From CAZBMJ01 sp964493205 (GTDB lineage: Bacteria; Myxococcota; UBA727; JABDBI01), in contig CAZBMJ010000001.1 in the NCBI GenBank assembly GCA_964493205.1, positions 124,001 to 188,000 on the forward strand: 64,000 nt of DNA, written 5' to 3'. Positions within the stretch are counted from its first letter, which is position 1, and each line of letters opens with the position of its first letter. The notes under the pieces are model-generated. The model made no database searches. It was not told where the DNA came from and was given only the letters and a program-made list of their open reading frames with translations. The position numbers and the translations under genes were made by a program. Below are positions 17,807-26,756 of the stretch, in pieces.

Positions 17807-20800
17807 TCAATACACTAACTTTTGTTTTTGCTCATCAGTTAATAAACCTGAATTTTTATATAAATCAATAATACCTTTATAAACATCTGTATTTTTATGT
17901 TTTTCTAGCTTATTCACTAAATCATCAAGTTTGCTCTTATCTTTTAAGTGTTTTTCTAAAAATAAAAGCAGTTCTTTTGTAGAGTAAGTGTTAAAAAAAT
18001 CTACCAATTTATAGTTAAACTCATTACTAACTACATATTCAGCCATGTTGGTAAAGTCTTGTTCTGTTTTTAAAAATACTGCTATTTGCCTCAGAACGCT
18101 TATTTTTTTATTACCTGTATCATCTTCTTCATCTTTGATATCTTTTAAAAGTTTTTTATATGACTCATCAAAGCCACCTCGTAGCTCTTCTGTAATACCA
18201 AGTAATTCTTGTTTTTCTATTATTTTATCTGCTTTAAATTCATGATAATATAAACCAAATCCTGTAATATCCGTAGGATCTAAGGATAGTAAATATCTTT
18301 TCCACTCTTCATTAGTAAAATTGCTTCTATAAGCGTTTATAATTTCTTTATCTTTCCTCTGAGCTGAAATAAGAGGAAATTTCTTAAGATCTAAGCCTAT
18401 AGTTTTAGCATTTTTGAATAAATCTATGGCTTTATCTTTATCTTCATATATGTTTTTTATTACCTCAATATTGTTTTCATCTTTTAGTAATTCTTTAAGT
18501 GTTTCTAAATGTTCGTTTTTATCTTTATTTATATAAAGATAATTCATTATATAATCTTGATGTAAAATATTATCTTTATTAAGATAGTAAGCTTCAAGAA
18601 GAGTTTCTTTTTTAATTTCTATTGATTCAAAAAGTGTCCTAATTAGTGAATGTAGGGTATATTTATTTCCATTAAATATTTTTATTATATTTTTTAATAG
18701 AATGAGCTTATCTGGGTTTTTTGTGTCTTCTTTCAAAATATTACTTTTTTCAACGAGCTTATCTAAATCCACACCTTGTGTAGGCACATTCTGCTTTAAA
18801 AATTTATCAATTAATTGTTTTTGAATATCAACGTTATCAAATTTTTCATTCACAATTTTTTTAAATACAGCTGATGCTGAGTCAATTTTTGATTCTAAAA
18901 GCTTATCAATAACTTCAACCAAATTATTATTAAGAATACTAAGATTGTCAGTTAATACAGCAAAAAAATTATTTTTTTCTTCTTCATTCGCCGTGCTTAT
19001 CTGTCTTAGTAACTCATTTTTATTCTCATCACTAAGATTGACAAAAACTTGGCTAGCTTTATAGCCACTCTGATAAATAGAGATATCTCCAAGTTTATTT
19101 TTAAAGTCATTAAGCTTATTTTCATCCTTTAAATATTTTTCTAAGAAAGGGATCGTTTTTTTAAGCTCTCCTTTAATATATGAAATGAATTGTTTATCCA
19201 TGTGATTTTGAAAAATTTTTTCTAAATTATCAACCAAATATAAGGCCATATCTTTAAGACCCTGTTCATTTAAGAATAAAGCTGCTTTTTTGATAGTTAG
19301 TTCAATATTACTAATATCATTAGTTAATATAATATTTTTAAACTTGTCAGTAAGACCACCTAGAGGAGCTGTAATTTTAAATCTGTTTCTTAAATCAGTT
19401 ATTTCCCTAGCCCCAAAGTTGTGATTAGAAATGCTCTTTGAAACTTTATCAAGACCGTGAAGTCTTGTATACCTGAAAGTTTTAAATAATCTGTCTTGCC
19501 ATTCATCATCAGTAAACTTATTTTTATAAGCTTCTATGATACTTGGATTGCTTTGCCAATCAGCATACTCTAGTAAAGAAAAATTATCATTTTTAAAATC
19601 ACTTAACTCAAAATCATCACTTACGATCACTTCTTTTTTTATACCAAGTGCATCAGCATTATTTAGTAATTCTACCACTTTGTTACTACCCTTAGCGCGA
19701 GTAATAAAATTCATTTGTTCAGTGGGGTTTGCTTCCATCAATTTTTTTACAGCTGGCATGAGCTTAGGATCACTAAATAGTTTATCTTTTTGATTATTTA
19801 GATCAACTACTTTATAAAATACATCCAGCGTTTCTTTATTAGTAAGATTATTCTTTTCTATTTGACTAACAAGCTTATTTTGAAATGCTAATTTTTCTTC
19901 TGCACTAGCATTTTCTAACTGAAGAATTAGTTGATCTTTTGCTTCACTATCTATGGCTTGTATGTTTTTATCATGGATAGTTATTTTAGGATTAAGAATA
20001 TTATTAACTCCATAATCAGTATATTTTTCTTTCAATTGTTTTTTTACAGCTTCTTTAACTTTTTCTGGAGCTTTGCTAGTAAGAAGAAACTTACGTATAT
20101 TATTGGGATTTTTACTAACAATAGTTTTGGCAATTTCTTCTGTTGCCTTATCATCAAGGTTAGCCTTGCTTAAATCTGGCGCTTTTGTTGGATCTGTTAA
20201 ATCTTTTATGGTGGCAATACTTTTAAGGTTAGCAATTTCGGCGGTTAATCTGGCGATTTCATTGTCTTTTGTAGAAGTAAGGTTTACTAACTCTTTTTCT
20301 TTAGTTTCTATGCTTTTTTGTAGGTTTCCTTTTTCCTGGTTAAGAGTATTTATTTGGCTTTCTAGGGTCGAAATTTTTTGATCTTTGGTGCTAGAATCGT
20401 TATTATTTTTACTGTTTTCCAACTGGGACTTTAACCTGGCTATTTCGATATTTAAATTTTTTTCCTTATTTTTCAGAAGGTTTAATTCATTATTTAGATC
20501 TTTTATTTCTATACTAGGATTATTGCTTCTAGCATTATCAAGCTGAGTTGTTAGGGTGTTTATTTGATGATTTAAATTATTTTGAGTGGTTTTAAAATTA
20601 GTTATATCATTTTCTAAATTGGATATTTTCTGGTCTTTACTACTAGAATCACCGTTATTTTTAGCAAAAAGTAGATCATTTTCGGCTTTTATTCTTTTAT
20701 TTTTTTCTTCATGAGCTTCGTCTTGATATTTTTTCTTTTCTTGTTCTAACTTACTATTAGCGGCAGATTGACCACCAAAGCAACCGTTAAGTAAGGATAT

Positions 20801-20842
20801 GAAAAATAAAGCAATTGTGTAAATAAAATATTTTTTTATCAT
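17807..20842 (-). CDS. Coiled-coil lipoprotein, two-module paralog (1011 aa)
   Basis: Paralog of the gene at 15527-17749. Signal MIKKYFIYTIALFF with lipobox LLNGC (Cys21). Residues 30-200 are a coiled coil containing an internal repeat, SSSKDQKISNLENDI and SSTKDQKISTLESQI. The remainder holds two copies of the helical module that the neighbour has once: IIEAYKNKFTDDEWQDRL near residue 440 and IINAYRSNFTNEEWKRYL near residue 830, each followed by a FLNEQGLKDMALYL-like stretch. Lipid-anchored, probably facing outward. No enzyme motif is seen. Likely roles are surface adhesion, envelope scaffold or host contact; not known. Confidence 0.8.
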   Translation of the reverse strand: MIKKYFIYTIALFFISLLNGCFGGQSAANSKLEQEKKKYQDEAHEEKNKRIKAENDLLFAKNNGDSSSKDQKISNLENDITNFKTTQNNLNHQINTLTTQLDNARSNNPSIEIKDLNNELNLLKNKEKNLNIEIARLKSQLENSKNNNDSSTKDQKISTLESQINTLNQEKGNLQKSIETKEKELVNLTSTKDNEIARLTAEIANLKSIATIKDLTDPTKAPDLSKANLDDKATEEIAKTIVSKNPNNIRKFLLTSKAPEKVKEAVKKQLKEKYTDYGVNNILNPKITIHDKNIQAIDSEAKDQLILQLENASAEEKLAFQNKLVSQIEKNNLTNKETLDVFYKVVDLNNQKDKLFSDPKLMPAVKKLMEANPTEQMNFITRAKGSNKVVELLNNADALGIKKEVIVSDDFELSDFKNDNFSLLEYADWQSNPSIIEAYKNKFTDDEWQDRLFKTFRYTRLHGLDKVSKSISNHNFGAREITDLRNRFKITAPLGGLTDKFKNIILTNDISNIELTIKKAALFLNEQGLKDMALYLVDNLEKIFQNHMDKQFISYIKGELKKTIPFLEKYLKDENKLNDFKNKLGDISIYQSGYKASQVFVNLSDENKNELLRQISTANEEEKNNFFAVLTDNLSILNNNLVEVIDKLLESKIDSASAVFKKIVNEKFDNVDIQKQLIDKFLKQNVPTQGVDLDKLVEKSNILKEDTKNPDKLILLKNIIKIFNGNKYTLHSLIRTLFESIEIKKETLLEAYYLNKDNILHQDYIMNYLYINKDKNEHLETLKELLKDENNIEVIKNIYEDKDKAIDLFKNAKTIGLDLKKFPLISAQRKDKEIINAYRSNFTNEEWKRYLLSLDPTDITGFGLYYHEFKADKIIEKQELLGITEELRGGFDESYKKLLKDIKDEEDDTGNKKISVLRQIAVFLKTEQDFTNMAEYVVSNEFNYKLVDFFNTYSTKELLLFLEKHLKDKSKLDDLVNKLEKHKNTDVYKGIIDLYKNSGLLTDEQKQKLVY

Positions 20843-20889
20843 ATAAAAATTCCGAATTAATTAATCTATTATTAAATATTTAACGATTA
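20843..20889 (-). promoter_or_regulatory. Leader/promoter region, second copy
   Basis: Counterpart of 17750-17794, lying directly before the start of the two-module lipoprotein. Shared blocks are AATTAATTAATCT and AAATATTTAACGATTA. Conservation of a noncoding block in both copies suggests shared regulation or recent duplication. Confidence 0.55.
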
Positions 20890-20908
20890 GATAGTTGTTA
20901 CGCAATAC

Positions 20909-20938
20909 AAAAATAACCATGCAAAAACATGGCTATTT
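20909..20938 (-). terminator. Rho-independent terminator of the small basic protein gene
   Basis: On the minus strand AAATAGCCATG (complement of 20928-20938) pairs with CATGGTTATTT with one G-U pair across a TTTTTG loop, and a T-run follows. It lies 22 bp after the stop of the 52-residue protein gene and insulates it from the lipoprotein genes. Confidence 0.75.
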
Positions 20939-20960
20939 AACTGATATTAAACAATAAAAT

Positions 20961-21119
20961 TTATTTAGTTTCTTTGGCATCTTTTGCTGGGGTAGTACCA
21001 AAAAGTTGTTCTTGAGACTTAGTTGAGCCGGTATTAGCAAGGTCGTTTTTTCTTTTTCTGCCCATTTTATTGTGTTTTCTTTCTCTAATAGAAGTTGTTT
21101 GTGCTGTATTTGAAACCAT
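20961..21119 (-). CDS. Small basic protein (52 aa), conserved type
   Basis: A 52-residue protein starting MVSNTAQTTSIRERKHNK, with a very basic central MGRKRKN and a SQEQLFG motif near the end. Starts further upstream are in frame, but GGAG lies 7 nt before this ATG, which decides it. I recall small proteins of unknown function with a similar RERK...GRKRKN...LFG pattern in deltaproteobacteria, but cannot name a family. Basic charge suggests RNA or ribosome association (inference). Divergent from rlmB with a 90-bp shared promoter region and followed by a good terminator, so it is a real, separately expressed gene. Confidence 0.65.
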   Translation of the reverse strand: MVSNTAQTTSIRERKHNKMGRKRKNDLANTGSTKSQEQLFGTTPAKDAKETK

Positions 21120-21209
21120 TTTTTTCTCCATGTATTTTAAGAATTTTACTAATGCCAGCAAATTAGGGTTATTGCAAGAGGCGATTAAATAAGTTTATAA
21201 GCGCTTATT

Positions 21210-21935
21210 ATGAAAGTTAAACCTAAAGATTTTAAGCAGTATTTTGTTTATGGCATGCACACCGTTACGGCAGTATTAAAGTATCAGCCCTTTAGAGCCA
21301 AAAAGCTATTTGTTGCGCGCAAAAAAGATGCGCAAGATTTGATTTTTTTAGCTAAACAAAATGGTGTTGATTGTGAAGAACTTGAACGTCATGTTTTGGA
21401 ACATAGATTTTCAGTAGAATCAGATGCCCAAGGTATTGTTTTAGTGTGCAGTTCTTTTGATTATTTGGGGTTAGAAGATGTTTTAGTTACTAATCCTAAT
21501 AAGTTACTTTTGCTCGATTCTTGGCAAGATTCAGTAAACGTGGGTAGGGCAGCAAGAGCGGCCTTAGCTTTTGGCATAGATGCCATAGTTATGTGCAAAG
21601 ACCGCAGTGTTGCTATTAATGCTCATGCTGAAAAAGCCGCAGTAGGGGCACTATCTCAAGTAAAAGTGGTTAGAGTAACTAATTTAGCTTCTGCTATAGA
21701 AAAAATTAAAGCACAAAATATGTTTGTTTATGGGGCTGCAGAAAATGGAGAAGTCTTGTTAAATAAATGCGATTTTGCCAACAAAGTAGCCATTGTAGTA
21801 GGCCAAGAAGGTGATGGTTTACGCACACTCACTAAAAAAAGCTGTGATGTTTTAGTAAGAATTCCTGCACAAAATATTTGCCTTAATGCTGCAGATTCGG
21901 CGTTGTTGTTTTTGTATCAACTTTCTATTAGGTAA
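21210..21935 (+). CDS. rlmB: 23S rRNA 2'-O-methyltransferase RlmB (TrmH/SpoU family)
   Basis: SPOUT-class methyltransferase; the E. coli enzyme methylates G2251 of 23S rRNA. The N-terminal substrate-binding domain starts FVYGMHTVTAVL. The SpoU motifs are motif 1 DSVNVGRAARAALAFG, motif 2 IVVGQEGDGL and motif 3 ICLNAADSALLFLYQL, which form the SAM-binding knot. Length of 241 residues matches RlmB (243). TrmH-family members differ in target, so rlmB is a best match, not proven. Confidence 0.83.
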   Translation: MKVKPKDFKQYFVYGMHTVTAVLKYQPFRAKKLFVARKKDAQDLIFLAKQNGVDCEELERHVLEHRFSVESDAQGIVLVCSSFDYLGLEDVLVTNPNKLLLLDSWQDSVNVGRAARAALAFGIDAIVMCKDRSVAINAHAEKAAVGALSQVKVVRVTNLASAIEKIKAQNMFVYGAAENGEVLLNKCDFANKVAIVVGQEGDGLRTLTKKSCDVLVRIPAQNICLNAADSALLFLYQLSIR

Positions 21936-21951
21936 AAGCGTTCACAAAATA

Positions 21952-21977
21952 GGGCCGGCGCAGGGACCGGCCCCTAC
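21952..21977 (+). repeat. GC-rich 26-bp palindromic repeat, copy 1
   Basis: A 7-bp perfect stem, GGGCCGG (21952-21958) and CCGGCCC (21967-21973), with loop CGCAGGGA, followed by CTAC. A second copy with one loop change lies at 37424-37449 in the same orientation. Over 80 percent GC in an AT-rich genome, so it stands out as a REP-like mobile or structural element. It sits between rlmB and fabI. Confidence 0.85.
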
Positions 21978-21994
21978 AAAATATGGATATATTT

Positions 21995-22804
21995 ATGATA
22001 AATCTTAAAGGCAAAACAGCCTTAGTTACTGGTATTTCAGATAATGTTGGTTTTGGGTTTCATATCGCTAAAACTTTAGCACAGGCTGGTGCTGATATTA
22101 TTGTTAGCTGCCATCCACGGCTAGAGTCTATTGTGGAGCGTTTTTTAGAAAAAGAAAAATATGCTGAAAGTCGCAAATTTAAAAATGGTGGAGAATTTAA
22201 AGCTAAATATATAATTCCCTGTGATGCCGGTCTAGATTCTTCTGTAAAAGACTTATTTGAAAAATTATCTAAAAATAATGAAAAAATTGATATTTTGGTC
22301 CATTCATTGGCTTTCTCACCAGAAATTGACAAAAAACACATAGACGTTTCAAGGGAAGGCTACTTAACTGCCGTAAGCATAAGCGCTTATTCTTTAATAT
22401 CTTTATGCAAAAATTTACTCCCTCTAATGGCTAATAGGCAAGCATCTGTTATGGCTTTATCGTATTTGGCTGCTGAACGGGCAGTGCCATTTTATGGTGG
22501 CGGGATGGCTTCTGCAAAAGCTGCGCTAGAATCCGATGTTCGAATGTTATCTTGGAGTTTAGGTGAACTTGGTCATAGGATAAATACCATAAGTCCAGGT
22601 CCTTATGCTAGTCGTGCTGCTAAATCAATTGGTGATATTGATGAAATGATTGCTAGGGTAGAAAAAAAATCTCCATTAAAAAGAGCAATTACAGCTCAAG
22701 ATGTTGCTAATACAGCTTTATTTTTAGCTTCAGATTTATCTTTAGCTATAACAGGTGAAGTAATTCACGTAGATGCTGGATTTCATGCAATGGCATTAGC
22801 TTAG
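21995..22804 (+). CDS. fabI: Enoyl-[acyl-carrier-protein] reductase FabI, plant/Chlamydia type
   Basis: NADH-dependent reductase for the last step of each fatty acid elongation cycle; cytosolic short-chain dehydrogenase fold. It starts INLKGKTALVTG with nucleotide-binding VTGISDNVGFGF. The active site reads ERAVPFYGGGMASAKAALES, i.e. Tyr followed by GGGM and Lys, which is the spacing of the plant and chlamydial enzymes, not the Y-x6-K of E. coli FabI. An insertion near residues 50-70 (KYAESRKFKNGGEFK) is also typical of that branch. The ATG at 21995 is preferred over 21983 as GGA lies upstream. 269 residues. Confidence 0.92.
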   Translation: MINLKGKTALVTGISDNVGFGFHIAKTLAQAGADIIVSCHPRLESIVERFLEKEKYAESRKFKNGGEFKAKYIIPCDAGLDSSVKDLFEKLSKNNEKIDILVHSLAFSPEIDKKHIDVSREGYLTAVSISAYSLISLCKNLLPLMANRQASVMALSYLAAERAVPFYGGGMASAKAALESDVRMLSWSLGELGHRINTISPGPYASRAAKSIGDIDEMIARVEKKSPLKRAITAQDVANTALFLASDLSLAITGEVIHVDAGFHAMALA

Positions 22805-22977
22805 TTAAAGTTTGCAAAGCGGGATTGATAAAATAAAACTATTAGTTTAGGAATAAGTTAAGCAGTATTCATGAAGCACTTGATAACTTACTTGAGGCAA
22901 CTTACTTAAGACCCCTTCACGCATGTTTTTATAGTAGTTTTGTGAATCTAGTATTGCATGGATGGAGATGCTTTTGT

Positions 22978-23367
22978 ATGGAACAAGAAAATAAATTATA
23001 TGTTGGTAACTTTCCTTTTTCTTGGAAAGAAGAAGATTTGGAAAATGCTTTTAGTGAATTTAGAGATAATATCGTTGATATAAAAATTATTTATGATCAA
23101 TATTCTAAACGTTCTAAAGGTTTTGCTTTCGTAACTTTTGATGATAGCGAAACAGCTAAAAGAGCTTTATCTAAATCACAAACAACAGCTGGCGATCGCA
23201 CTCTAGTGGTTTCTATAGCTCGTCCACCAGCACCAAGAGGTTCTTTTGAAAGAAATGACCGTGGTCCAAGAAATGGTGGCGGCGGAGCAGGTGGTCGTTC
23301 AGATCGTGGTCCAAGAAATGGCGGCGGTGGCGGCTATGGCAGAAGCAGAAATGATTTTGATGATTAA
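22978..23367 (+). CDS. Glycine-rich RRM RNA-binding protein
   Basis: One RNA recognition motif, residues 5-80: RNP2 LYVGNF, RNP1 KGFAFVTF. It is followed by an Arg-Gly-rich tail with a duplicated DRGPRNGGGG unit. The same design is known in cyanobacterial Rbp proteins and other bacteria, where such genes are often cold-induced; probably an RNA chaperone. The ATG at 22978 (129 residues) is preferred; GGATGGAG lies upstream. The 170-bp leader contains a repeated AACTTACTT. The gene is closed by a strong terminator. Confidence 0.9.
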   Translation: MEQENKLYVGNFPFSWKEEDLENAFSEFRDNIVDIKIIYDQYSKRSKGFAFVTFDDSETAKRALSKSQTTAGDRTLVVSIARPPAPRGSFERNDRGPRNGGGGAGGRSDRGPRNGGGGGYGRSRNDFDD

Positions 23368-23392
23368 ATATTAATTTAAAAAATTGTTACAA

Positions 23393-23422
23393 GGCCCCAA
23401 AGACTTTTTGGGGCTTTTTTTA
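23393..23422. terminator. Strong rho-independent terminator
   Basis: Stem GCCCCAAA paired with TTTGGGGC, a short GACTT-type loop and a run of seven T. It terminates the RRM gene. The minus-strand protease gene ends at 23442, so it may act in both directions. Confidence 0.9.
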
Positions 23423-23441
23423 TTGCAGATTATTTAATATT

Positions 23442-25940
23442 TTAACAAACAGTTTTTAAAAGTTTGCTCGTGCCATTGCTTTTGGCAGGTTTATTTAGAT
23501 CAGGTTTTATTTTATCTTGAGCATTCAGCATATTGAAGTGTTCAAGCGTACTTAGACACCGTTTTTTTAAAGCTTCAGGGCCTTTTTCCCAACTTAATCC
23601 TGTTAATAATTCCATAGCATCTTCAACATTTTGTGCACTAATTATGTTAAAAAGGCCTTTTTTACAGCTTTCAACAATTTCTTCCTTAAGCATTAAGTCA
23701 TTAACATTTTGGGTGGGTATTATTATGGAATGTATTTCTTTGCTGTTTTTTACTTGGCAAATTTTATAAAATCCTTCTATTTTTTCGTTTATACCACCAA
23801 CTGCTTGAATATTTCCTAACTGATCAATTGCCCCCGTCATGGCAAATCGTTGATCGATACCAGTTTGAGAAAGGGCAGACAATAAAGCACAGGCTTCAGC
23901 TAGCGACGCTGAATCGCCATCGATTTCACTATAAGTTTGTTCCATACATAAGGTTGCATGAAATGCAAATGGTAATAATCTGCCAAATAAATGAGATAAC
24001 AAGCCTCGAATTATTAAGCGACCTTTAGAGTGAAATGGTCCACCTTGTTCAGTTTCTCTCTCAATGTCAATTATTTCGCCTTTACCACAACCAATTTGGC
24101 AAGTAACCCTTAAAGCTATTCCAAAATTATAATTACCAATGTCAACGACGGTTAAAGCATTTGTTTGTCCAATAACTTTGCCTTTTATATCTAGAATTAT
24201 TTTGCCAGATATTACGTCATCAATAATTTGGCTTTCAATAAAACCTTCTCTTTGAGCTCGAGCGTTAAGAGCAATTTTTACATGTGAAGCATCAATAGAT
24301 TTAGCATTATTTTTATTTGCCCAATAATTAGATTCTCTCAATAAATCAGCAATTTCGCCTAAACGACAGGTTATTTTTTTATTATTACCAGCTAGTCTTA
24401 CAGCGTGTTCAATAATACGGGCAAGTGCTGTTTGATCAACTTTTGTTAACTTTTCTTCTATTGAGATAGAATGAAGAAAATCTGCATATTTATCGATATT
24501 TTCACTTGATAAATCAGCTTCTAAATCAAAATCAGCTTTTACTTTGAATAATGACTGAAAATCGGGGTCATTTTTGGTGAGCATATAATAAATTTCAGGC
24601 GTACCAATTAAAATAACTTTTAAGTTTAGCTCTACAGCTTCAGGTCTGAGAGAAGCTATAGAAATCATTCTTCCTGGTTCACCAGGATCATCAAGTTCTA
24701 TAACACGATTTTTTAGAGCCCTTTTTAAGCCATCCCAAGCAGCGGGGTCGCGTAATAATTCTTGGGGTTCAATAATTAAATATCCACCATTGGCTTTGTA
24801 AAGTGCACCAGCTCGTATGCGTGTAAAATCAGTAACCGTTTCACCACCTTTAATTTTTTGTTCAATTCTGCCAATTAAATTAGAAGTTGTAGGGTGGGTT
24901 TCAAATATAACAGGGGCACCAGCATTTTTAGCTCTGGTTACTAACACATTTACTCTATATCTTACAAATAATGGCTCATCAGAATCTAGATCATCTTCTT
25001 CTTCCAAAAATCTTGCTTTATTGGATTTATTATTTTGATCATTATTGTTATTATTATTTTCGTTGGGTGTTACGACTCTATCTTCTTGTGTGAATCGTCG
25101 AATCCTATTTGATATATCTTCTTCTATGGTGCTTAGGTGTTGCATTATTTGGGGGTATTTTTTCCAAGCGTTTCTTGCTGTTTCAAAAATTCCAGCAATA
25201 GCAATACTAGCAGTTTCTTTTTCAAGCTTATCAAAAGCATCTTCGCTTTCTCTTTCTGCTTGTCTAACTTTGCGCATAGACTCTTCTAGTAAGCTTTCTA
25301 ATTTTTCTGCTTTTTGTTCTAGTTCAAGCTTTTCATCGTCGCTTAAAACATCAAATTCTTTTTCTGTTAAAGATTCGCCATGTTCATTAGCTGGAGTAAG
25401 AGTAATAGATGCACCAGAGTGAGATAGAACAAATGAATTTAAATTTGCTTCTCTTTCAATTTCTTTTAACGCATCATCGGTGGTTTCTCTGCATGTTTCT
25501 TGTATGATCTGTTTAGAATATAAATATCGATCTGTTTCAAAAGCTTTTTCTAAATGATTGAGGACACGTTCCATTAAAGAATCATAATTTTTTTTCAGTT
25601 TAGGTCCATAAGAAGCAGGAAGAGTAATAGCAAGTGGCCTATCTCTATCGTTAAAATTATAAAGTAAAACCAAGTCACTGGGCGTATCTTCTTTTGGAGC
25701 TCTTTGCTTTAAAATTTTTTCTACTGTAGAGGTCCTTCCAGTACCAGTTACACCAACTACAAAAATATTATATCCTCGCTGTTTTATACCTAAACCTAAA
25801 TCTAGGGCAGATAGTGCGCGTTCTTGAGCAAAAGTACTTACATTACCAAGCTTTTTATTTTTTTTGCTTGATAGAATATTTGCTGTGGATAAATTAGAAA
25901 ACTTCCAACAAAGCTCATTATGAGATAAAAATCGTATCAC
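23442..25940 (-). CDS. Lon-like ATP-dependent protease (LonB/YcbZ class)
   Basis: A fused AAA and Lon-type serine protease of the AAA_32/Lon_C class, different from classic Lon because it lacks the N-terminal substrate domain. Walker A-like GVTGTGRTSTVEKIL lies near residue 62. A long coiled insertion follows (residues 170-310, with an Asn/Asp-rich linker). The ATPase core has GGYLIIEPQELL. The Ser-Lys dyad is Ser677 in DGDSASLAE and Lys720 in GGINEKIEG, 43 residues apart as in E. coli Lon. The start codon is GTG with GGAG 8 nt upstream. Likely a cytosolic quality-control protease. 832 residues. Confidence 0.9.
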   Translation of the reverse strand: MIRFLSHNELCWKFSNLSTANILSSKKNKKLGNVSTFAQERALSALDLGLGIKQRGYNIFVVGVTGTGRTSTVEKILKQRAPKEDTPSDLVLLYNFNDRDRPLAITLPASYGPKLKKNYDSLMERVLNHLEKAFETDRYLYSKQIIQETCRETTDDALKEIEREANLNSFVLSHSGASITLTPANEHGESLTEKEFDVLSDDEKLELEQKAEKLESLLEESMRKVRQAERESEDAFDKLEKETASIAIAGIFETARNAWKKYPQIMQHLSTIEEDISNRIRRFTQEDRVVTPNENNNNNNDQNNKSNKARFLEEEDDLDSDEPLFVRYRVNVLVTRAKNAGAPVIFETHPTTSNLIGRIEQKIKGGETVTDFTRIRAGALYKANGGYLIIEPQELLRDPAAWDGLKRALKNRVIELDDPGEPGRMISIASLRPEAVELNLKVILIGTPEIYYMLTKNDPDFQSLFKVKADFDLEADLSSENIDKYADFLHSISIEEKLTKVDQTALARIIEHAVRLAGNNKKITCRLGEIADLLRESNYWANKNNAKSIDASHVKIALNARAQREGFIESQIIDDVISGKIILDIKGKVIGQTNALTVVDIGNYNFGIALRVTCQIGCGKGEIIDIERETEQGGPFHSKGRLIIRGLLSHLFGRLLPFAFHATLCMEQTYSEIDGDSASLAEACALLSALSQTGIDQRFAMTGAIDQLGNIQAVGGINEKIEGFYKICQVKNSKEIHSIIIPTQNVNDLMLKEEIVESCKKGLFNIISAQNVEDAMELLTGLSWEKGPEALKKRCLSTLEHFNMLNAQDKIKPDLNKPAKSNGTSKLLKTVC

Positions 25941-26067
25941 TAAAATTCTCCACTCGTTCCCTAAGTAATTTTCAAGGTTTATTTTATCTAAATATGTTTT
26001 AAAAAAATACTAAATAGAAATAATAAAATTTTATATAAGAAAATATCTAACAATGAAGCCATTTACA

Positions 26068-26670
26068 TCATATTTTTAAATCCATGTTTGTTAGCTTTTT
26101 CCAAGAATTTTTTAGTTGTATTTTTAGTAATTCTATATCACCATTGTTGTTTATTATCTCATGGCAAAATGGTATTTTCTTCTCATCAGGCCATTGTTTT
26201 AAAAGAATATTTTTTACTTGACTTGCTGATTCATTGTTTCTAAGCATCGCTCTTTTAAATAAGATATCATCTTTTGCTGTGATATAAATAATTTTATTGA
26301 CCTCTTTATCTAAATTATTCTCAAAAAGTAGTGCAGAAGAATAAACAATAACTTTTTCTTTTTTATATTTTGCTAGATAATTATTTTTTAACAAAATAAC
26401 TTCTGGATGAACAATGTCTTCTAGCTTTTTTAACAAATTACTATTTTCAAATACTATGCTACCTAATTTTTTTCGATCAATTTCTTGTTGTTCATTGAGT
26501 ATATCTTTACCAAATTCTTTAATGATTTTTTTATAACAAATCGTGTTTTTTGCACATGCCTCCCTAGATAGGACATCTGCATCAATCACTTTTATTCCTA
26601 CATCTTGTAAAAGTTTACTAACTAAACTTTTACCACTTGCTATACGACCGCTAAGACCTATTATGATCAT
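26068..26670 (-). CDS. coaE: Dephospho-CoA kinase
   Basis: Last step of coenzyme A synthesis: phosphorylates the 3'-OH of dephospho-CoA. P-loop GLSGRIASGKS at the N-terminus (normally G.TGGI.SGKS), then VIDADVLSRE with the catalytic-site Asp, IVHPEV in the CoA-binding region and the lid segment with KRAMLRNNES. 200 residues is normal. It is a single gene, divergent from resB with 86 bp between them. Confidence 0.92.
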   Translation of the reverse strand: MIIIGLSGRIASGKSLVSKLLQDVGIKVIDADVLSREACAKNTICYKKIIKEFGKDILNEQQEIDRKKLGSIVFENSNLLKKLEDIVHPEVILLKNNYLAKYKKEKVIVYSSALLFENNLDKEVNKIIYITAKDDILFKRAMLRNNESASQVKNILLKQWPDEKKIPFCHEIINNNGDIELLKIQLKNSWKKLTNMDLKI

Positions 26671-26756
26671 GTTGATTTATTTTTTCCGCCTGGCATTACT
26701 CAAAAGCTAAATCTATCGAACAAATAGTTTTTGTAAAGCCTAATAAGGAGTACTAG

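Noticed and set aside
22805..22977. A transposase remnant between fabI and the RRM gene
   Set aside because: No recognisable peptide; only short direct repeats (AACTTACTT), better seen as leader sequence.
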